Shown: positions 30,435 through 41,014 of the stretch, piece after piece
How positions within the stretch are numbered: the first letter of the stretch is position 1
Layout: every line of letters starts with the position of its first letter
Origin: Anniella stebbinsi
Taxonomy: Eukaryota > Chordata > Lepidosauria > Squamata > Anniellidae
NCBI GenBank assembly: GCA_029215795.1
Contig: JARDYH010000007.1
Location: 81,665,763 to 81,729,762, forward strand
Direction of reading: 5' to 3'
Length of the DNA stretch: 64,000 nucleotides
Program-made: the position numbers and the translations under genes
The notes under the pieces: generated by a model
Seen by the model: the letters and a program-made list of their open reading frames with translations, nothing else
The model's database searches: none
Told to the model about the DNA's origin: nothing

Positions 30435-30532
30435 CTCAGAAAGCACAAGTCACCATGCTGCCTGGGGGTGATGGGAATTGCAGTTCCACACATCTGGAGG
30501 GTGTGAGGTTGGGGAAGGCTGATTTAACGCAG
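30435..30532. mobile_element. ACTACAACTCCC foldback repeat, right arm
   Basis: GATGGGAATTGCAGTTCCAC, ACATCTGGAGGGTGTGAGG and TTGGGGAAGGCTG are the right half of the family seen whole at 32918. Confidence 0.55.
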
Positions 30533-30535
30533 TGT

Positions 30536-30655
30536 TTCTCCTGATTTTTCCCGGTATACTTGGACATGTGCCAGGTATTGAACCTTGGACCTTCTGTGTG
30601 CAAAGCAGGTACTCTGCCACTGAATGACACTGAGTGACACAGCCCTCCCTCATGT
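30536..30655 (-). mobile_element. tRNA-derived SINE A, minus strand
   Basis: CAGGTATTGAACCTTGGACC (B box in reverse) and GGTACTCTGCCACTGAATG (A box in reverse). The body is truncated. Confidence 0.6.
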
Positions 30656-31190
30656 ATAGTCAAAGGAGTTATTTGTATGGTGCAATGACCCAGTCCAACT
30701 TGATTCTAAAGAAGGGATCTTAAACCTCAAACCCCCACAGAATATCAGAGGGTTCATCTCCTTCCTACAACGCAGGTTCCTAGAGGATATCAAAACTGCA
30801 GTGTTGATTTTTTTTAGAAGTTCAAATAATCTTAACAAAATGCCCATAAGGTAAAAAGGTTGCAATATCCAAATGTGGGTTTTTAAGAGACAGGATTAAT
30901 GCCAGCTCCATTAAGAAAGAGATGTTTAGAAGGCAAGTAGAGGTGATGGTGAAATCACTTTGGTTGCACACTGTATGTACTTAGGAACATTACAAAATCC
31001 TGGCTGTTAGTTTGGCCTGTCTCAGCATTGACGCTTTCAAGTTTGCCTTCTCCTTTAGCAAAGCAACCGGTCCCAGTATATTGGAAATGCCAGTGCGCAC
31101 TTATTCTCCATCTTCTCAGCAATGAAGGAAGCTGCTGCACTCCAACCCACAGTGTTTTGATGATGAGTGATAAAATAATGTATTTAAGGA
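30656..31190. other. Intergenic, unassigned
   Basis: No gene or recurring repeat recognised. Confidence 0.4.
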
Positions 31191-31194
31191 GAGA

Positions 31195-31330
31195 GCTGTG
31201 GTTGATAATCTGGTGTTCTCTAGATGGGCTGCACTACAACTCCCATCTTCCCCAGCCACCAGCCAATGTGCAGGGATAATGGGTTGCATCCAAAATACAT
31301 GGAGGATGCTGGGATACCTACCTGTGGTAC
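31195..31330. mobile_element. ACTACAACTCCC foldback repeat, diverged
   Basis: GATGGGCTGCACTACAACTC then CCATCTTCCCCAGCC; the right arm (GATAATGGGTTGCATCC) has diverged. Confidence 0.5.
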
Positions 31331-32400
31331 AAGGCAGGGCAGGGAGAAGGTGTAGATCAGAAACAATGTTTCCCTTGGCTACTGGAATGTGTATTACAAG
31401 CCAACAGCTAGTGGCTTCTGGCCAGTGATACTGGGCTGTTCTGTTACCCTCCGTAACAGTTGTTCTGGGGGCATTGGGGCTGATGTCTCTCACCCCCCCC
31501 AAAAAAAATCCATCATGCTCTTGTTAGGACAGCTTTGTTAGCCAGATAAGTGCAAGGGGGGGAGTAAGGTGAGGAAAACAGACAGCCTAAGGCCACCTAC
31601 TGATTTTCCTGCTAAGGATTATATACACGCGGCAGAAGCTTTCTAAATACGAGTAAAATATGTAAATGCATACCACACAAGATGCAGGGCTGATCTTGTA
31701 TGCAGCTCTTAACCTATAAATCATCGCGTCACATGGAATGAAATAGAACATCCAACTAATCTCTTGGGCAGGACTGTATACATATAAGGTTGGGGGATGG
31801 GGGAAAGAAATACTTGAAGTGCCCAGTTACCTCCATTTTTGTTTCGTGGGGTTGCTATGGCTGTACCAGCCACTAAAACAAAACAAAAAAAATCCAGTCT
31901 ATACAAATGGCATTTGTGTGATACTTGCTTCTAAAAGTCTTGCAGCCCCTGTGAAGGTGAGCTGTACCCGAAATACCTAGGATTGTGGTAGAGGTCCAGT
32001 TGAAGCCCATGCAGATACCTTTCTAGTAGTGCTGCATGGAAACGGGACAAATTCAGGGTAAGAGCAGATGTAATATACCACCCACATAGTTGCTTACTGC
32101 ACCAATGTTTTAGGAGTGCAGTTATGGGACAGTGTGTGATCCAGGAGCAGATCCCTGCAGATCATGGATCTGTGGCTGGGGGCAGGAAAAATCTTTTGGA
32201 CCAGCTCCAGGAACATTTGTTTGCTACAATTCAATACAATCCAAAAATGTCTTCTCGATAGAACACCCAGATTAATTCAAGAATGTCAGCCACCAAAGCT
32301 GAGCTGAATGGGGGGTGGGGGTGGGGATTAAACAAAGGAAGCGTGAAAAAGAACCAACCTAGAACCTGCCGTAGGGTAATGGCTAAGAGAACAGGCTATG
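31331..32400. other. Intergenic, unassigned
   Basis: About 1 kb with no recognised gene or repeat family. Confidence 0.4.
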
Positions 32401-32723
32401 GGGCTGTTCACACAACATGCTAACCCACACTTAGTGGTTTAACTTTGGTTGTTGAAGCACAGGTTAGTGAGTTGTCTGAACGCAGCACATTTTTCACAGG
32501 GTGGGTTATGTTCTCTGAATACAGCCAAGGTGGCTTATTTACCATGCAGTATAGCTTGTTACCCACCCTGAACAACCCAGCAACAAACCATGGGTCCAGG
32601 TTTAACAAGACACCCTGGCTGCATTCAGACAGCACACTAACCCAGCGTTCAACAAACAACCCACAGTTCAAAACAACTCACATCCAACCACTGAGTATGG
32701 GTTAGCGTGTTGTGTAAACAGCC
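32401..32723. mobile_element. 323-bp MITE D, complete copy
   Basis: The ends GGGCTGTTCACACAACATGC and the inverse (GTGTTGTGTAAACAGCC) flank subterminal AACCCACACTTAG/TGAGTATGGGTTAG repeats and an inner inverted repeat (GTTACCCACCCTGAAC). TATG flanks both ends. Other copies: 10255, 14463, 41010 and 41490. Confidence 0.7.
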
Positions 32724-32726
32724 TAT

Positions 32727-32892
32727 GAATCAGGTAGTCCCCAGTCTGAATTTCATCTGGGCCATGAACTTGGTAGGCGGCCTTAGGCAAGCCATTCTCT
32801 CTTAGCCTCAGTTCCTCCATCTGCAGCGTGGAGGAGAATCATACGGGGTCATTGTAAGGATTACAACTAGATAGTGCACAGGAAGCGCTTGG
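32727..32892 (+). mobile_element. MIR-like SINE
   Basis: Order: CCCAGTCTGAATTTCATCTG, CCTTAGGCAAGCCATT, CTTAGCCTCAGTTCCTCCAT, GGTCATTGTAAGGATTAC, GATAGTGCACAGGAAGCGCT. This is the standard MIR layout. Confidence 0.65.
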
Positions 32893-32917
32893 AAAACTTA
32901 AGCACACTATCCTCAAG

Positions 32918-33052
32918 CCTTCCCCAACATGGCACCCTCCAGACATGTTGGACAACAACTCCCGTCATCCCCAGCCAGCTTGACCAATGGGCAGGGATGA
33001 TGGGAGTTGTAGTCCAACACACCTATCGGGCACCATGTTGGGAAAGGCTGTA
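32918..33052. mobile_element. ACTACAACTCCC foldback repeat, complete copy
   Basis: The left arm CATGGCACCCTCCAGACATG, TTGGACAACAACTCCCGTCA is mirrored by GATGGGAGTTGTAGTCCAAC and CGGGCACCATGTTGGG, with TGACCAATGGGCAGG in the centre. This is the best reference copy in the window. Confidence 0.75.
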
Positions 33053-33734
33053 CAATACAAATGTGAAATATTATTTCATTTGCCTGTTAATATTGGGTCA
33101 AACTGAATGCAGAGGCTAACATAAACACCATAAAGGAGCGTAGTTTCCCTGGTTGGGTGCTTGTGTGTGCAAGTCGGAGTCCCCCACCTCACATTCCCAC
33201 ATGCTCCATCCTAAAGCTGAGCAGGATCCCAAGGAAGCTGCCAGCCACAGGCTGCGAATCTTTGCATAGTTGAGTTGTTCAAGGAAGTTGGGAGCAGGCA
33301 CTGATCTATCGCAGTCCTTGAGCCTTGCATCTGCCAGTCCTAGCCTGATTGGCTTGTTGGCACAAGCCGATGCAACGCACACCACTCTCTGCCTTTGCAA
33401 CACTGTTTCGGTCATGAGAATGCCCAGTGAAGCAATCTTGAGAACAGAAAGGCAACCCGTTCCCTGCTGTCACAATGTGCATGATTGATTAATCCATCTG
33501 GGTTGATTGGTTTCTCCATTCATCAAGCTGATATTTGTACTTGATGTATTTATTGCTGATTCCCTGATATTGCAGAATACATCACAAAGGCAGGAGTCCC
33601 AGTTGCGCTGATAGACCTTGCTGACAATCTCGGCTTGGCTAATAATTCCTTGGTTCAAATCTCTTCTCAGCTAACATTCAGTGAGCATTGCTGGGCAAGC
33701 CACTACCTCCCCATTTCAGTGGGGACTGTATACA
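33053..33734. other. Intergenic, unassigned
   Basis: No gene; nothing recognised as a recurring family. Confidence 0.4.
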
Positions 33735-34015
33735 TCAGGGGTAGGCACCTTTGAATGGTCAGAGGACCAATTTCCACCTGCCCCCTATCAGAACCCACTG
33801 GGGGCCACAACCCCCTCACCCCACCATTGGGTAGAATGCCCCTGGTTTTAATACAAAACCACACCCCCGAAGCCTTGGGGTAGTGTGATTTTGCATTAAA
33901 ACAAAGTGTGTGCTGTGTGGAAGTTGCATGATAGCAGCCATTTCGGGGGTGGCAGGGCCCACAAAAAAGGATGGGGTCTGCAGGTGGCCCATGGGCCATG
34001 TGTTGCTACCTCTGG
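33735..34015 (+). repeat. Repeat H, diverged
   Basis: GGGGTAGGCACCTTTGAATGG, CCACACCCCC and GGTGGCCCATGGGCCATGTG share elements with 16335-16615. Confidence 0.45.
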
Positions 34016-34215
34016 ATGAAGCTGCTTTATATTGAGTCAAATGGTTGCTCCATCTAGTCCAATGCTGTCTATTCAGACTGGTCTGGGTTATCTAAAATCT
34101 ATGGCAGAGGTCTTTCCCAGCTTTGCTGGCTGAGATTACTTAAATTAGGCTCAATCTGGGACTTTGCACATGCACAGTTTGGGCTGTACTACTAAGCTAT
34201 GGCTCCTCTCCAGTC
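34016..34215 (-). mobile_element. tRNA-derived SINE A, minus strand
   Basis: GAAGCTGCTTTATATTGAGT, CAAATGGTTGCTCCATCTAG, AATGCTGTCTATTCAGACTGG and GCTGGCTGAGATTACTTAAA lie in the reverse order of the 6065 copy, ending near the A-box remnant CTACTAAGCTATGGCTCC. Confidence 0.65.
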
Positions 34216-34309
34216 TGGTGGGAATGCAGAAGATATGAAGTTCCATGGATCTCTTTCTTGATGCTTTGCTCTGCATGATGGCGGGGGGTCCATGTTTTTA
34301 AAGAATGAC

Positions 34310-34510
34310 CCTGTTCCGATGACAAGCTAAGCCACGGTAGTTAAGCATTTTGAGGTAAACATCATGACTTACCGTGTTGTATGAACCATTCCTAATCACG
34401 ATGGCTACCTAACCACAGTTTTTAATGTGCTCATTAACCATCTGCTGCAAAAGGGTTAGCTGCCTAACCATGGCTAAGTGTGTTGTGTGATCACGCCCAA
34501 CGATACTTTG
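34310..34510. mobile_element. MITE related to D, diverged
   Basis: GACAAGCTAAGCCACGGTAG ... GCTGCCTAACCATGGCTAAG, with GTGTTGTATGAACC and GTGTTGTGTGATCA, resembles the D plan, but the sequences differ. Confidence 0.4.
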
Positions 34511-34689
34511 CTACAGTGGAAGAAAGGCTACCTGTTCTTCTGGATCAAAGACGCAAAGACCTAGAGCTCGGGTGGATGCATACTTGTTTAACCCCACTTG
34601 TCTGAATTGTTGGCTCTTCTGAATTGTCCAAAAAGAAGAAAGATGAAGCCAAAGAAAGACGACGAAAGAGAACACAGATTTGCATAAAA

Positions 34690-34957
34690 TCTGGATGTGC
34701 TAATGTATATATTGAGATGCAAATTTAGAAATACAGTATATCTCACTATTGTCTGGAAAACTGACCAGGTGTCCTGTGCACCTTCCCGCTCAGTCTGCTA
34801 TCCAGGTGCTCACTGGTGATGGGAAGAGAGGTCTTATGGATCTGCCTTTAAACCAGAATTGGACAGATCTTTCCAATGGAGGGCACCTTCACCTACAGGT
34901 CAGTCTTCTATTTGATGGATTGTCCTCTGTAAAAGAGGACACATGGCCACCCTATCT
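34690..34957 (+). mobile_element. Family C repeat, plus strand, 5'-truncated
   Basis: GATGCAAATTTAGAAATACA, CCAGGTGTCCTGTGCACC, GTCTGCTATCCAGGTGCTCA and AGAGGACACATGGCCACCCTA end the copy. It abuts a foldback repeat. Confidence 0.65.
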
Positions 34958-35052
34958 CCTGATGTTTTGGACACCAAGTCCCATCAGCCCCAGGCTCCAT
35001 GACCAATGGTCAGGAATGTTGGGAGTTGGAAGGCTCCAGAATGGGAAAGACT
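34958..35052. mobile_element. ACTACAACTCCC foldback repeat
   Basis: GATGTTTTGGACACCAAGTC with CCCATCAGCCCCAGGC and the mirrored GTTGGGAGTTGGAAGGCTCC. Confidence 0.6.
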
Positions 35053-35099
35053 GGGATAGGATGATGAAAAGGCTAAATTGGCACAATTCTGCCTGGGCC

Positions 35100-35530
35100 T
35101 TTCCATGTATCCTCTGTATGATAATAGATGCGAATTCCAGAATATTTTTACCGGAGTGCTTGCCCCATGATGAAGCTGGAAAAGGCCAGGGCTGGCTCGG
35201 GCAGGCTGTTCATCTCTTCGGAAGGACCCCCGTTGCGGAGAGGTCTGCAGAGGCGGAGGTTTCCTCCAGTCACCTGTTTGAGAAGAGATTTAAGAGCAAT
35301 GTTCCCTTTCCACCCCGGCAGGCATCCGACTGATGACAGGAAGACAAAGTTCAAAGTTGCAAACATCTGCGCCCGGGAAACAAATGACAGCTTTCATGCC
35401 TCTGTTTGCAGGGCTGGGGTGGGGGAGGAGGGAGTGTGGGCGGGACATGCCGTCTCCACCACCCGAGTGAGCTGCAGTTGCTTCGGCTTCAACTGGTTTG
35501 GTTCTCGGCAGGCTTTGTTCCCACGTGGCT
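35100..35530. other. Candidate conserved non-coding island downstream of ID3
   Basis: A repeat-free stretch of balanced composition, with an E-box CACCTG at 35271, TTCAAAGTTGCAAAC near 35349 and several CpGs. Open frames of 194 and 138 codons overlap it, but in different frames and without recognisable domains or splice context. It could be regulatory; only a conservation check can tell. Confidence 0.25.
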
Positions 35531-35544
35531 CTGTTAACATGTAA

Positions 35545-35665
35545 TAGCGTCAGAAGATCCCTGCTGGATCAGACCAAAAATCTGTCTAGTCCAGCGTGTG
35601 GTTTCCCACCATGGCCAACCAAATGTCTTCAACAAGCCCAGAAGCCGGGCGTGTAGGCATCAGCC
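35545..35665 (-). mobile_element. CR1/L2-like LINE 3' end, minus strand
   Basis: GATCCCTGCTGGATCAGACC, TGTCTAGTCCAGCGTGTGGT and CCATGGCCAACCAAATG are the reverse of the GATCCAGCA...CTAGATGGA tail. Confidence 0.65.
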
Positions 35666-36413
35666 CTGCTCCACTGTTGCTCCACATCAGCTGGTTCTTC
35701 AGGGCAGATTGACTCCCACTGGACATGGAGGTTCCCTACAGCCTTTGTGTCTCAGGTGGCTTCCAGATGGAGGGCTCTTAAGCGCTACCCATCAAAAGGG
35801 ATTGTGCAGTTATTTTGCCTTTCCCTCCATAATGGATTTTTCAGTGGCATGAAAAAAGACAGAAGAAGCAATGGCAGAACATGGGATGATGGCAACTGTT
35901 GGGATCCAATGTCAAATATAGCCAGAGCAATTGCACAATGGTAGCCTCATGTGGAAGCACCCTAGATGCCATTGACAAAGTGGGACCTGCAATGAAGGAA
36001 TGCTCCTGTTCTGTGTTCATCAGCCAGCCCTCCATCACCATATTCCAGTCCATTCTTCCTCCCACTTGGTGTTCCATTCTGTCCACCAACAGTGAGTTTG
36101 CATTCTGTGGCCTTTGACCATGCTCAATTGTCTTTGGGCTGTTGGGTTCCCCCTTAGGTTCCCTTCCCCTAAAGATTTATTTGTACTTCTGCAAATCGTG
36201 TAGTTTTCCCCAGGCATCATCATCATCCCCTAGCAAAGTGTCTCAGCTTTTTCTCAGCTGTAGGTTTGAAAACTATGCCAGAAGACACAGTCAGGTCTTT
36301 GGTGTGGAAAAAGAAGCATCAGAATCAAGGTTGTAAACTATCCCAGTTTCTCCCTCTTTTGGCAGCTCCTTGTGATCTTTTTTGAGCAGCTCTTTGTATG
36401 AAAGACAACACAT
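35666..36413. other. Intergenic, includes repeat J
   Basis: AATGCTCCTGTTCTGTGTTC ... TTGACCATGCTCAATTGTCTT (about 35995-36132) recurs in diverged form at 44878-44970. The rest is unassigned. Confidence 0.4.
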
Positions 36414-36983
36414 ATCCGGATTAGGGCTGTGACCAGATCCAGATCCGGATCCCGAATCCGAGTCGGATCAGGGTGGTCTGGACCTCTGGATCTCAGATCC
36501 AAATCAAATCAGGCCCAGATCGAGCCGGATCGGATCTGTGATCCAGATTCGATCTGGATCCAGTCACAGCACTCCCTCCCTCTCTCCCCAGAAAGACCTC
36601 CCTCTCCCAACTCTCCCCACTTACCTGCTGCTTCCTCGTCACTGCCACCGTTGCTTCCGCCTCTGCTTCTGTCCCCTGCTGCCATCTCAATACATCTGCC
36701 GAGAACCAGGCCTTGTGGCCTAGTTCTCATTAGGGCACCACATTTCCTGGTCACGCCTAGTGACAGAAGCAGCAGCGGAAACAGCGGTGGCAGTGACGAG
36801 GAGGCAGCAGAAGTGGGGAGAGTGGGGAGAGTGCAATCTTTCTGGGGAAAGCGGGAGGGAGTGCTGTGACCGGATCCAGATCGGATCCAGATCCCGGATC
36901 TGAGTCGGATCGGGCCCGATCCGGATCTGAAAGATCGGGATCCAGATCTGATTGGGGGTTCCGTTCACAGCCCTAATCCTGAT
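36414..36983. mobile_element. 554-bp hAT-like element K with GGATC-rich interior
   Basis: The element is 36422-36975 with ends TAGGGCTGTGACC and GTTCACAGCCCTA. The flanks ATCCGGAT and ATCCTGAT match at seven of eight positions, an 8-bp target duplication. Both inner ends are made of overlapping GATCCGGATC/AGATCCAGAT units (36433-36560 and 36868-36955), and the centre is inverted (GCACTCCCTCCC / GGGAGGGAGTGC). No transposase. Confidence 0.75.
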
Positions 36984-37282
36984 GGATTTTGAGAGTGATT
37001 TCTCAAGAGGCATTCATGCCCGCCCTGCTCCCCCAAGGAGTGTAGCTTTGAACAGGGCTTTTCATGGGAAAAAAATGAATCATAATTGTGTGTGGCAGAG
37101 AAGAAGTCACATAGGTTGTGCAAATGCTGAAACTTTGACACTTTTTTTAAAAAAAGGAAAACAACTGGGGGAGGGAGTTTGCACTCTGCAGCAGGAAGCA
37201 GCAGAGGGTGCTTCACTTTTTCTCCAGTAACTAATTCATCACTTCTCCTTTCTAAACCCTCCCTCCCCAGCTCTTTTTCTCC
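36984..37282. other. Intergenic, unassigned
   Basis: No gene or recurring family seen. Confidence 0.4.
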
Positions 37283-37548
37283 CAGGGCCAGCCCAAGACA
37301 TTTTGCTGCCTGAAATGAAGGATGAGATGGTGCCCCCTTCCATCCCATGTATGAAAAGCCATGAATCCGTCTTCGACACTGATGATGGGGCAGCGTCTTC
37401 CAATGCCCCTGAAGGCAGCAGGCTAAACTACTGGATGCAGAGCAGACTACATGGTGCACAGCTCTCTCCTCCAACACCTTACTGTCCCTCCCAGCATGTA
37501 CCGCCTGAAGTGACTGCCTCCAGCTGCCTAATGGTAGGGCCGGCCCCA
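37283..37548 (-). mobile_element. Family F repeat, minus strand
   Basis: It opens CAGGGCCAGCCCAAGACATT and closes CTAATGGTAGGGCCGGCCCC. Both ends are thus present as an inverted pair (CAGGGCCRGCCC), indicating a DNA transposon of about 266 bp. Confidence 0.65.
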
Positions 37549-38554
37549 ATGCAGATCTCACCCACAGTTGAGATCCGCAAGCTCTAGATCCATACCCACT
37601 GACCAAACTACACTATTGCTGAAAACTCATTGCTGTCAGATTTGTTTTTACTTGCTCTTGCTACTGTGCCTTTACCTGTGGCTTGATTGCAGCATGGAGA
37701 GAAATGTTATCACCTGCTTGTTGATGCAGGTCACTGCTGCCAAAGGCATAGCGACAGATAGGTGGGCAACCTGAGCTATAGGTGATAGTCTATTGGGAAA
37801 CAACCTGTTGCACACTGGTTTTGAAAGCAGGTCCTCTTAGTAAACCACCTGTAACAGTGTCCCCCCTTTTTATGGTCAGTTTACTAATGCAGTGGAAAGC
37901 AAGCTAGTGCATCTTTGCATTTCAAGAACAGGCATCCCTCCAATGGCAAAAGAGGGCCATGATTAATGAGCATTGGAAAGGAGGGGCTGTCCTCTGATGA
38001 ATAAGGACAGTGAAGAGGTATGCAGATGACCCTTGTAGGTGAGTTTCACAAGTCAAATGTGGTACTTTTCAGTAAGGAGAATTACTCACTTGGGCTTCTG
38101 ATTCATACTAATGATTTCTTAGAAACCTGGATCCAGAGATAGACAGCTGAACAGAGCAAATGCTTCAACACACAAACCAATAGGATGGTTAGCATTGGTC
38201 CCATGGGCCACATAGACATGGTTCAAAATGAGTGCCATTTTAGAGGTTCTTTCAAAGATGTCTTCCATCGTGGCTTTTTTTTTTTTTTTTAGGTAGGCAG
38301 GAACTGTCCACCCTAAAAAAGACTTCAGAAGTTGGCGTTCAGATTTTGAACTGGTTGGAGTGGGGACCATGTGTCCCTGCTTCTTGTTGATTAATTGATG
38401 GCATGTTGCAAGGTTAGTGATGGAGACAGAGAGGGACACTTGGAAATTTTGTTAATGAATTAATAACTTATTTACAGCATTTTTATACTGTCCATTAACA
38501 ATACATTCCCTGGGGAATGTGCAGGATGGTTGAAGTTTATAGTGGGTGGAAAGG
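37549..38554. other. Intergenic, unassigned
   Basis: A T-run near 38273-38291 and otherwise nothing recognised. Confidence 0.4.
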
Positions 38555-39038
38555 TAGGGTGACCACTTATGAATCACCAAAAATGAGGAAATACATCACT
38601 AAAAAGGGGGAATGAAAGAGGTCACCAATTTGCATATGCAAATTATGGAGAGAGAAATGCAAATTTAGAAAAAATATATTATTTATTCCATTTATATACC
38701 GCCCCATAGCCAAAGCTCTCTGGGCGGTTTACAAAAATTAAAAACATTGAACATTAAAAAAAACAATATACAAAATTTAAAACCATAAAAAGCATAAAAA
38801 CAGGTTATAAATACAATATCAAAATATTTGAAGTGAAATAGAAATGCATTCCATCTCACCATATCGTGGACTACTGTGACCAGGTGATCTGTGTGACTGC
38901 CTGTTCAGTCTGCTGTACAGGTGCTAACAGGTGATGGGATGCAGTTCTTATGGTTCTTTATCTTTAAGCTAGACTTGAACAAGACACCCCTTCAAACAGA
39001 AGAATGTCTTCTGTAAACAAGGACACATGGCCACCCTA
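38555..39038 (+). mobile_element. Family C repeat, complete, carrying a nested insertion
   Basis: TAGGGTGACCACTTATGAAT opens it and ACACATGGCCACCCTA closes it. The internal GGGCGG-block repeat at about 38672-38850 interrupts it, which dates the block repeat as younger than this family C copy. Confidence 0.7.
38672..38850. repeat. GGGCGG-block repeat nested in family C
   Basis: TATTTATTCCATTTATATACC then GCCCCATAGCC, CTCTCTGGGCGGTTTAC and an A-rich end. Confidence 0.7.
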
Positions 39039-39224
39039 TGGTAGGACAAGAGAGAAAGAATGATGCTTATCTGTGTGCGTTGTTTTATGTAGAAAGTATT
39101 ATAGGTATGTCCTCCCTATGTGGCTAACCAACACTTAACTGTACACATCTGTCCCTTGCCATGCCTCCTGTGGCAGCCATTTTGTGGTGGTGCCCAGGAC
39201 AGTTTCTCAGATTGCCAAATGTGC
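39039..39224. other. Intergenic, unassigned
   Basis: Short stretch, nothing recognised. Confidence 0.4.
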
Positions 39225-39570
39225 CCACAGCCCAGAAAATTAGCCTACCCGTGATCTTGAATCTCTTACAACTCAGTTTCATTGGATGACCCCGGGTTCC
39301 AGTATTACGTATGAGGGAGAAAACATTCTCCATCCACTTTCCAAACACAATGTAGAATTCCATGTATTTCTATAGTGTTTCCCACTTACTCACTTTTTTC
39401 TAAACTAAAGAGCCCCAAATGTTGTAACCTTTTCTCGGGTTGTGTGTGGGGGGAAAGTTGATCCAGCGCAATGATCATTTGGGTCGCCCTTTTCCATACC
39501 TTCTCTGGATCCACAAGATCCTTTTCGAGGTGCGGCGCTCAGAACCACACCTGGTATTCCCAGCTTGGTC
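39225..39570 (-). mobile_element. CR1/L2-like LINE ORF2 fragment, minus strand
   Basis: The reverse strand encodes remnants of the C-terminal ORF2 region; on the plus strand, TTTCATTGGATGACCCCGGG, TCTCCATCCACTTTCC and AGAGCCCCAAATGTTGTAAC appear. Only a 5'-truncated, frameshifted piece remains. Confidence 0.6.
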
Positions 39571-40344
39571 GAGTCTCTCTCTCTCGGTCACCAGATGGTT
39601 CGGGCCCAAAGGGCAGACGAAGGTGGGGGGGCAGCGAGAAGGAGCAGCGGTGAGGAGAACCAGTGTTGTAACTCAAAAGCCGACTGACTCCTACCCTGAA
39701 AGAATGTGGTTCAGGCGAAGACGTCACCTCACCTGTTTTGTGTAACTTTAGCTTCCAGGCTTAAGTGACTTAGTCAAGGTGAGTCAGGGAGTCGGGTGCC
39801 CAGGTGGAACTAGAACCTCGAAGTCTTGGCTGGTCTCCTGCCAGAACCAGAACGGCTGGTCTTGCAATGGCCCCTCCTCACGCAAAATAACCTGCCTTTA
39901 GCTAAGAGACTAAATCCGCCCACTGTGACTTTTAAATCACCTTCACCTCTGGTTTTTATACTATCTGTGCAGCGAAGCTGGTGTGGGTGTGTTGGGGCAA
40001 GAGGGTGTGTGCAACCCACTTTCTCTTTATAGGACAGCAGCCTCCCAAAGTGTGGGAGGGAAACATGTGCGCAACGGCGAAGCGAGGAGCTGGGGTTGCG
40101 TGGGATGGCGTGTGCATCAGACTGCAGCGGTGACGCAGAGAGAGAATTCACGTCCTCTCTTTGCACTTGTGGTGGGGAAGGTGGGGATGGTACAGGAACA
40201 GCGGTTACCTTGATCTTGTTTGCTCTGAGGCAGCTTGGAACCCAGAGAGAAACACTAAATCATTTGCACCCTGCAGGATGGTGGTGGTGGGGGGGGGGGG
40301 GTGAGGAGAGATCTACGTGAAAAACACCGTTGTGATTTCTGGTT
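39571..40344. other. Intergenic, with a MIR-like piece
   Basis: CTTAAGTGACTTAGTCAAGG ... GTGGAACTAGAACC (about 39760-39820) looks like a reverse MIR core. A G-run lies near 40290-40302. The rest is unassigned. Confidence 0.4.
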
Positions 40345-40525
40345 GACTTCCACCCTCCTGCCAAGGAGTTCAGGGCGGCAAACACGAGCCATCTCTTTAT
40401 CCTCACAACAACCCTGCGAGATAGGTCTGGCTGCGTGATGCCGTCTGGCCTAAGGTTTGTGGCTGAGCAGGGATTTAAACCTGAGTCTATCACCCTGCAC
40501 GCTCTGGTCTGCCGAGGAAGTTCTG
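40345..40525 (-). mobile_element. tRNA-derived SINE B, minus strand
   Basis: TTCAGGGCGGCAAACACG, CTTTATCCTCACAACAACCC, GGATTTAAACCTGAG (B box in reverse). Confidence 0.6.
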
Positions 40526-40744
40526 TTCTTAGTCATTCTGGAGATGGGGCCAATGTTTTGGGTTTTGTTTTGGTGTCTTTGTTGTTTTGTTGATTATGAT
40601 TTTATGAGGGTTGTTGAGAGCTCCATCCAAGATCCCTCTTTTAGGGACAGAAAGGCCACTATGTCACACTGGCTTTTAGTAGATTTTCCCCAGCTTCCAG
40701 GATTTCTCTCATGGAAGGGCCTGCAGAGGTAAACATCCAGTTCA

Positions 40745-40845
40745 ACACCAAGATCCATGAGATATTACAGGAATGTAGGAAGTTGTCTTCTACTGAATCA
40801 AATCATTGGTCCATCTAGTTCAATATTGTCTACATCATGGGTTCA
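40745..40845 (-). mobile_element. tRNA-derived SINE A, minus strand, truncated
   Basis: GGAAGTTGTCTTCTACTGAA, TCATTGGTCCATCTAGTTC and AATATTGTCTAC are the reverse of the SINE A tail. Confidence 0.6.
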
Positions 40846-40847
40846 CA

Positions 40848-41010
40848 CAATATTTATTTATTTATTTATTACATTTGTATACCGCCCCATAGCCGAAGCT
40901 CTCTGGGCGGTTTACATAGGATTAAAACAATTAAAAACAATATACAAAAATTAAAACAGCAAAAACATACAACATACACACAATACACACATACATTTAA
41001 AACCACTACA
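40848..41010. repeat. GGGCGG-block repeat, best copy
   Basis: TTTATTTATTTATTACATTT, GTATACCGCCCCATAGCCG, AAGCTCTCTGGGCGGTTTAC and an A-rich tail with (CA)n-like sequence. Confidence 0.75.
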
Positions 41011-41014
41011 ACTA

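Noticed and set aside
36429..36869. 146-codon frame across element K
   Set aside because: Its start is translation of the iterated GGATC units of a transposon.
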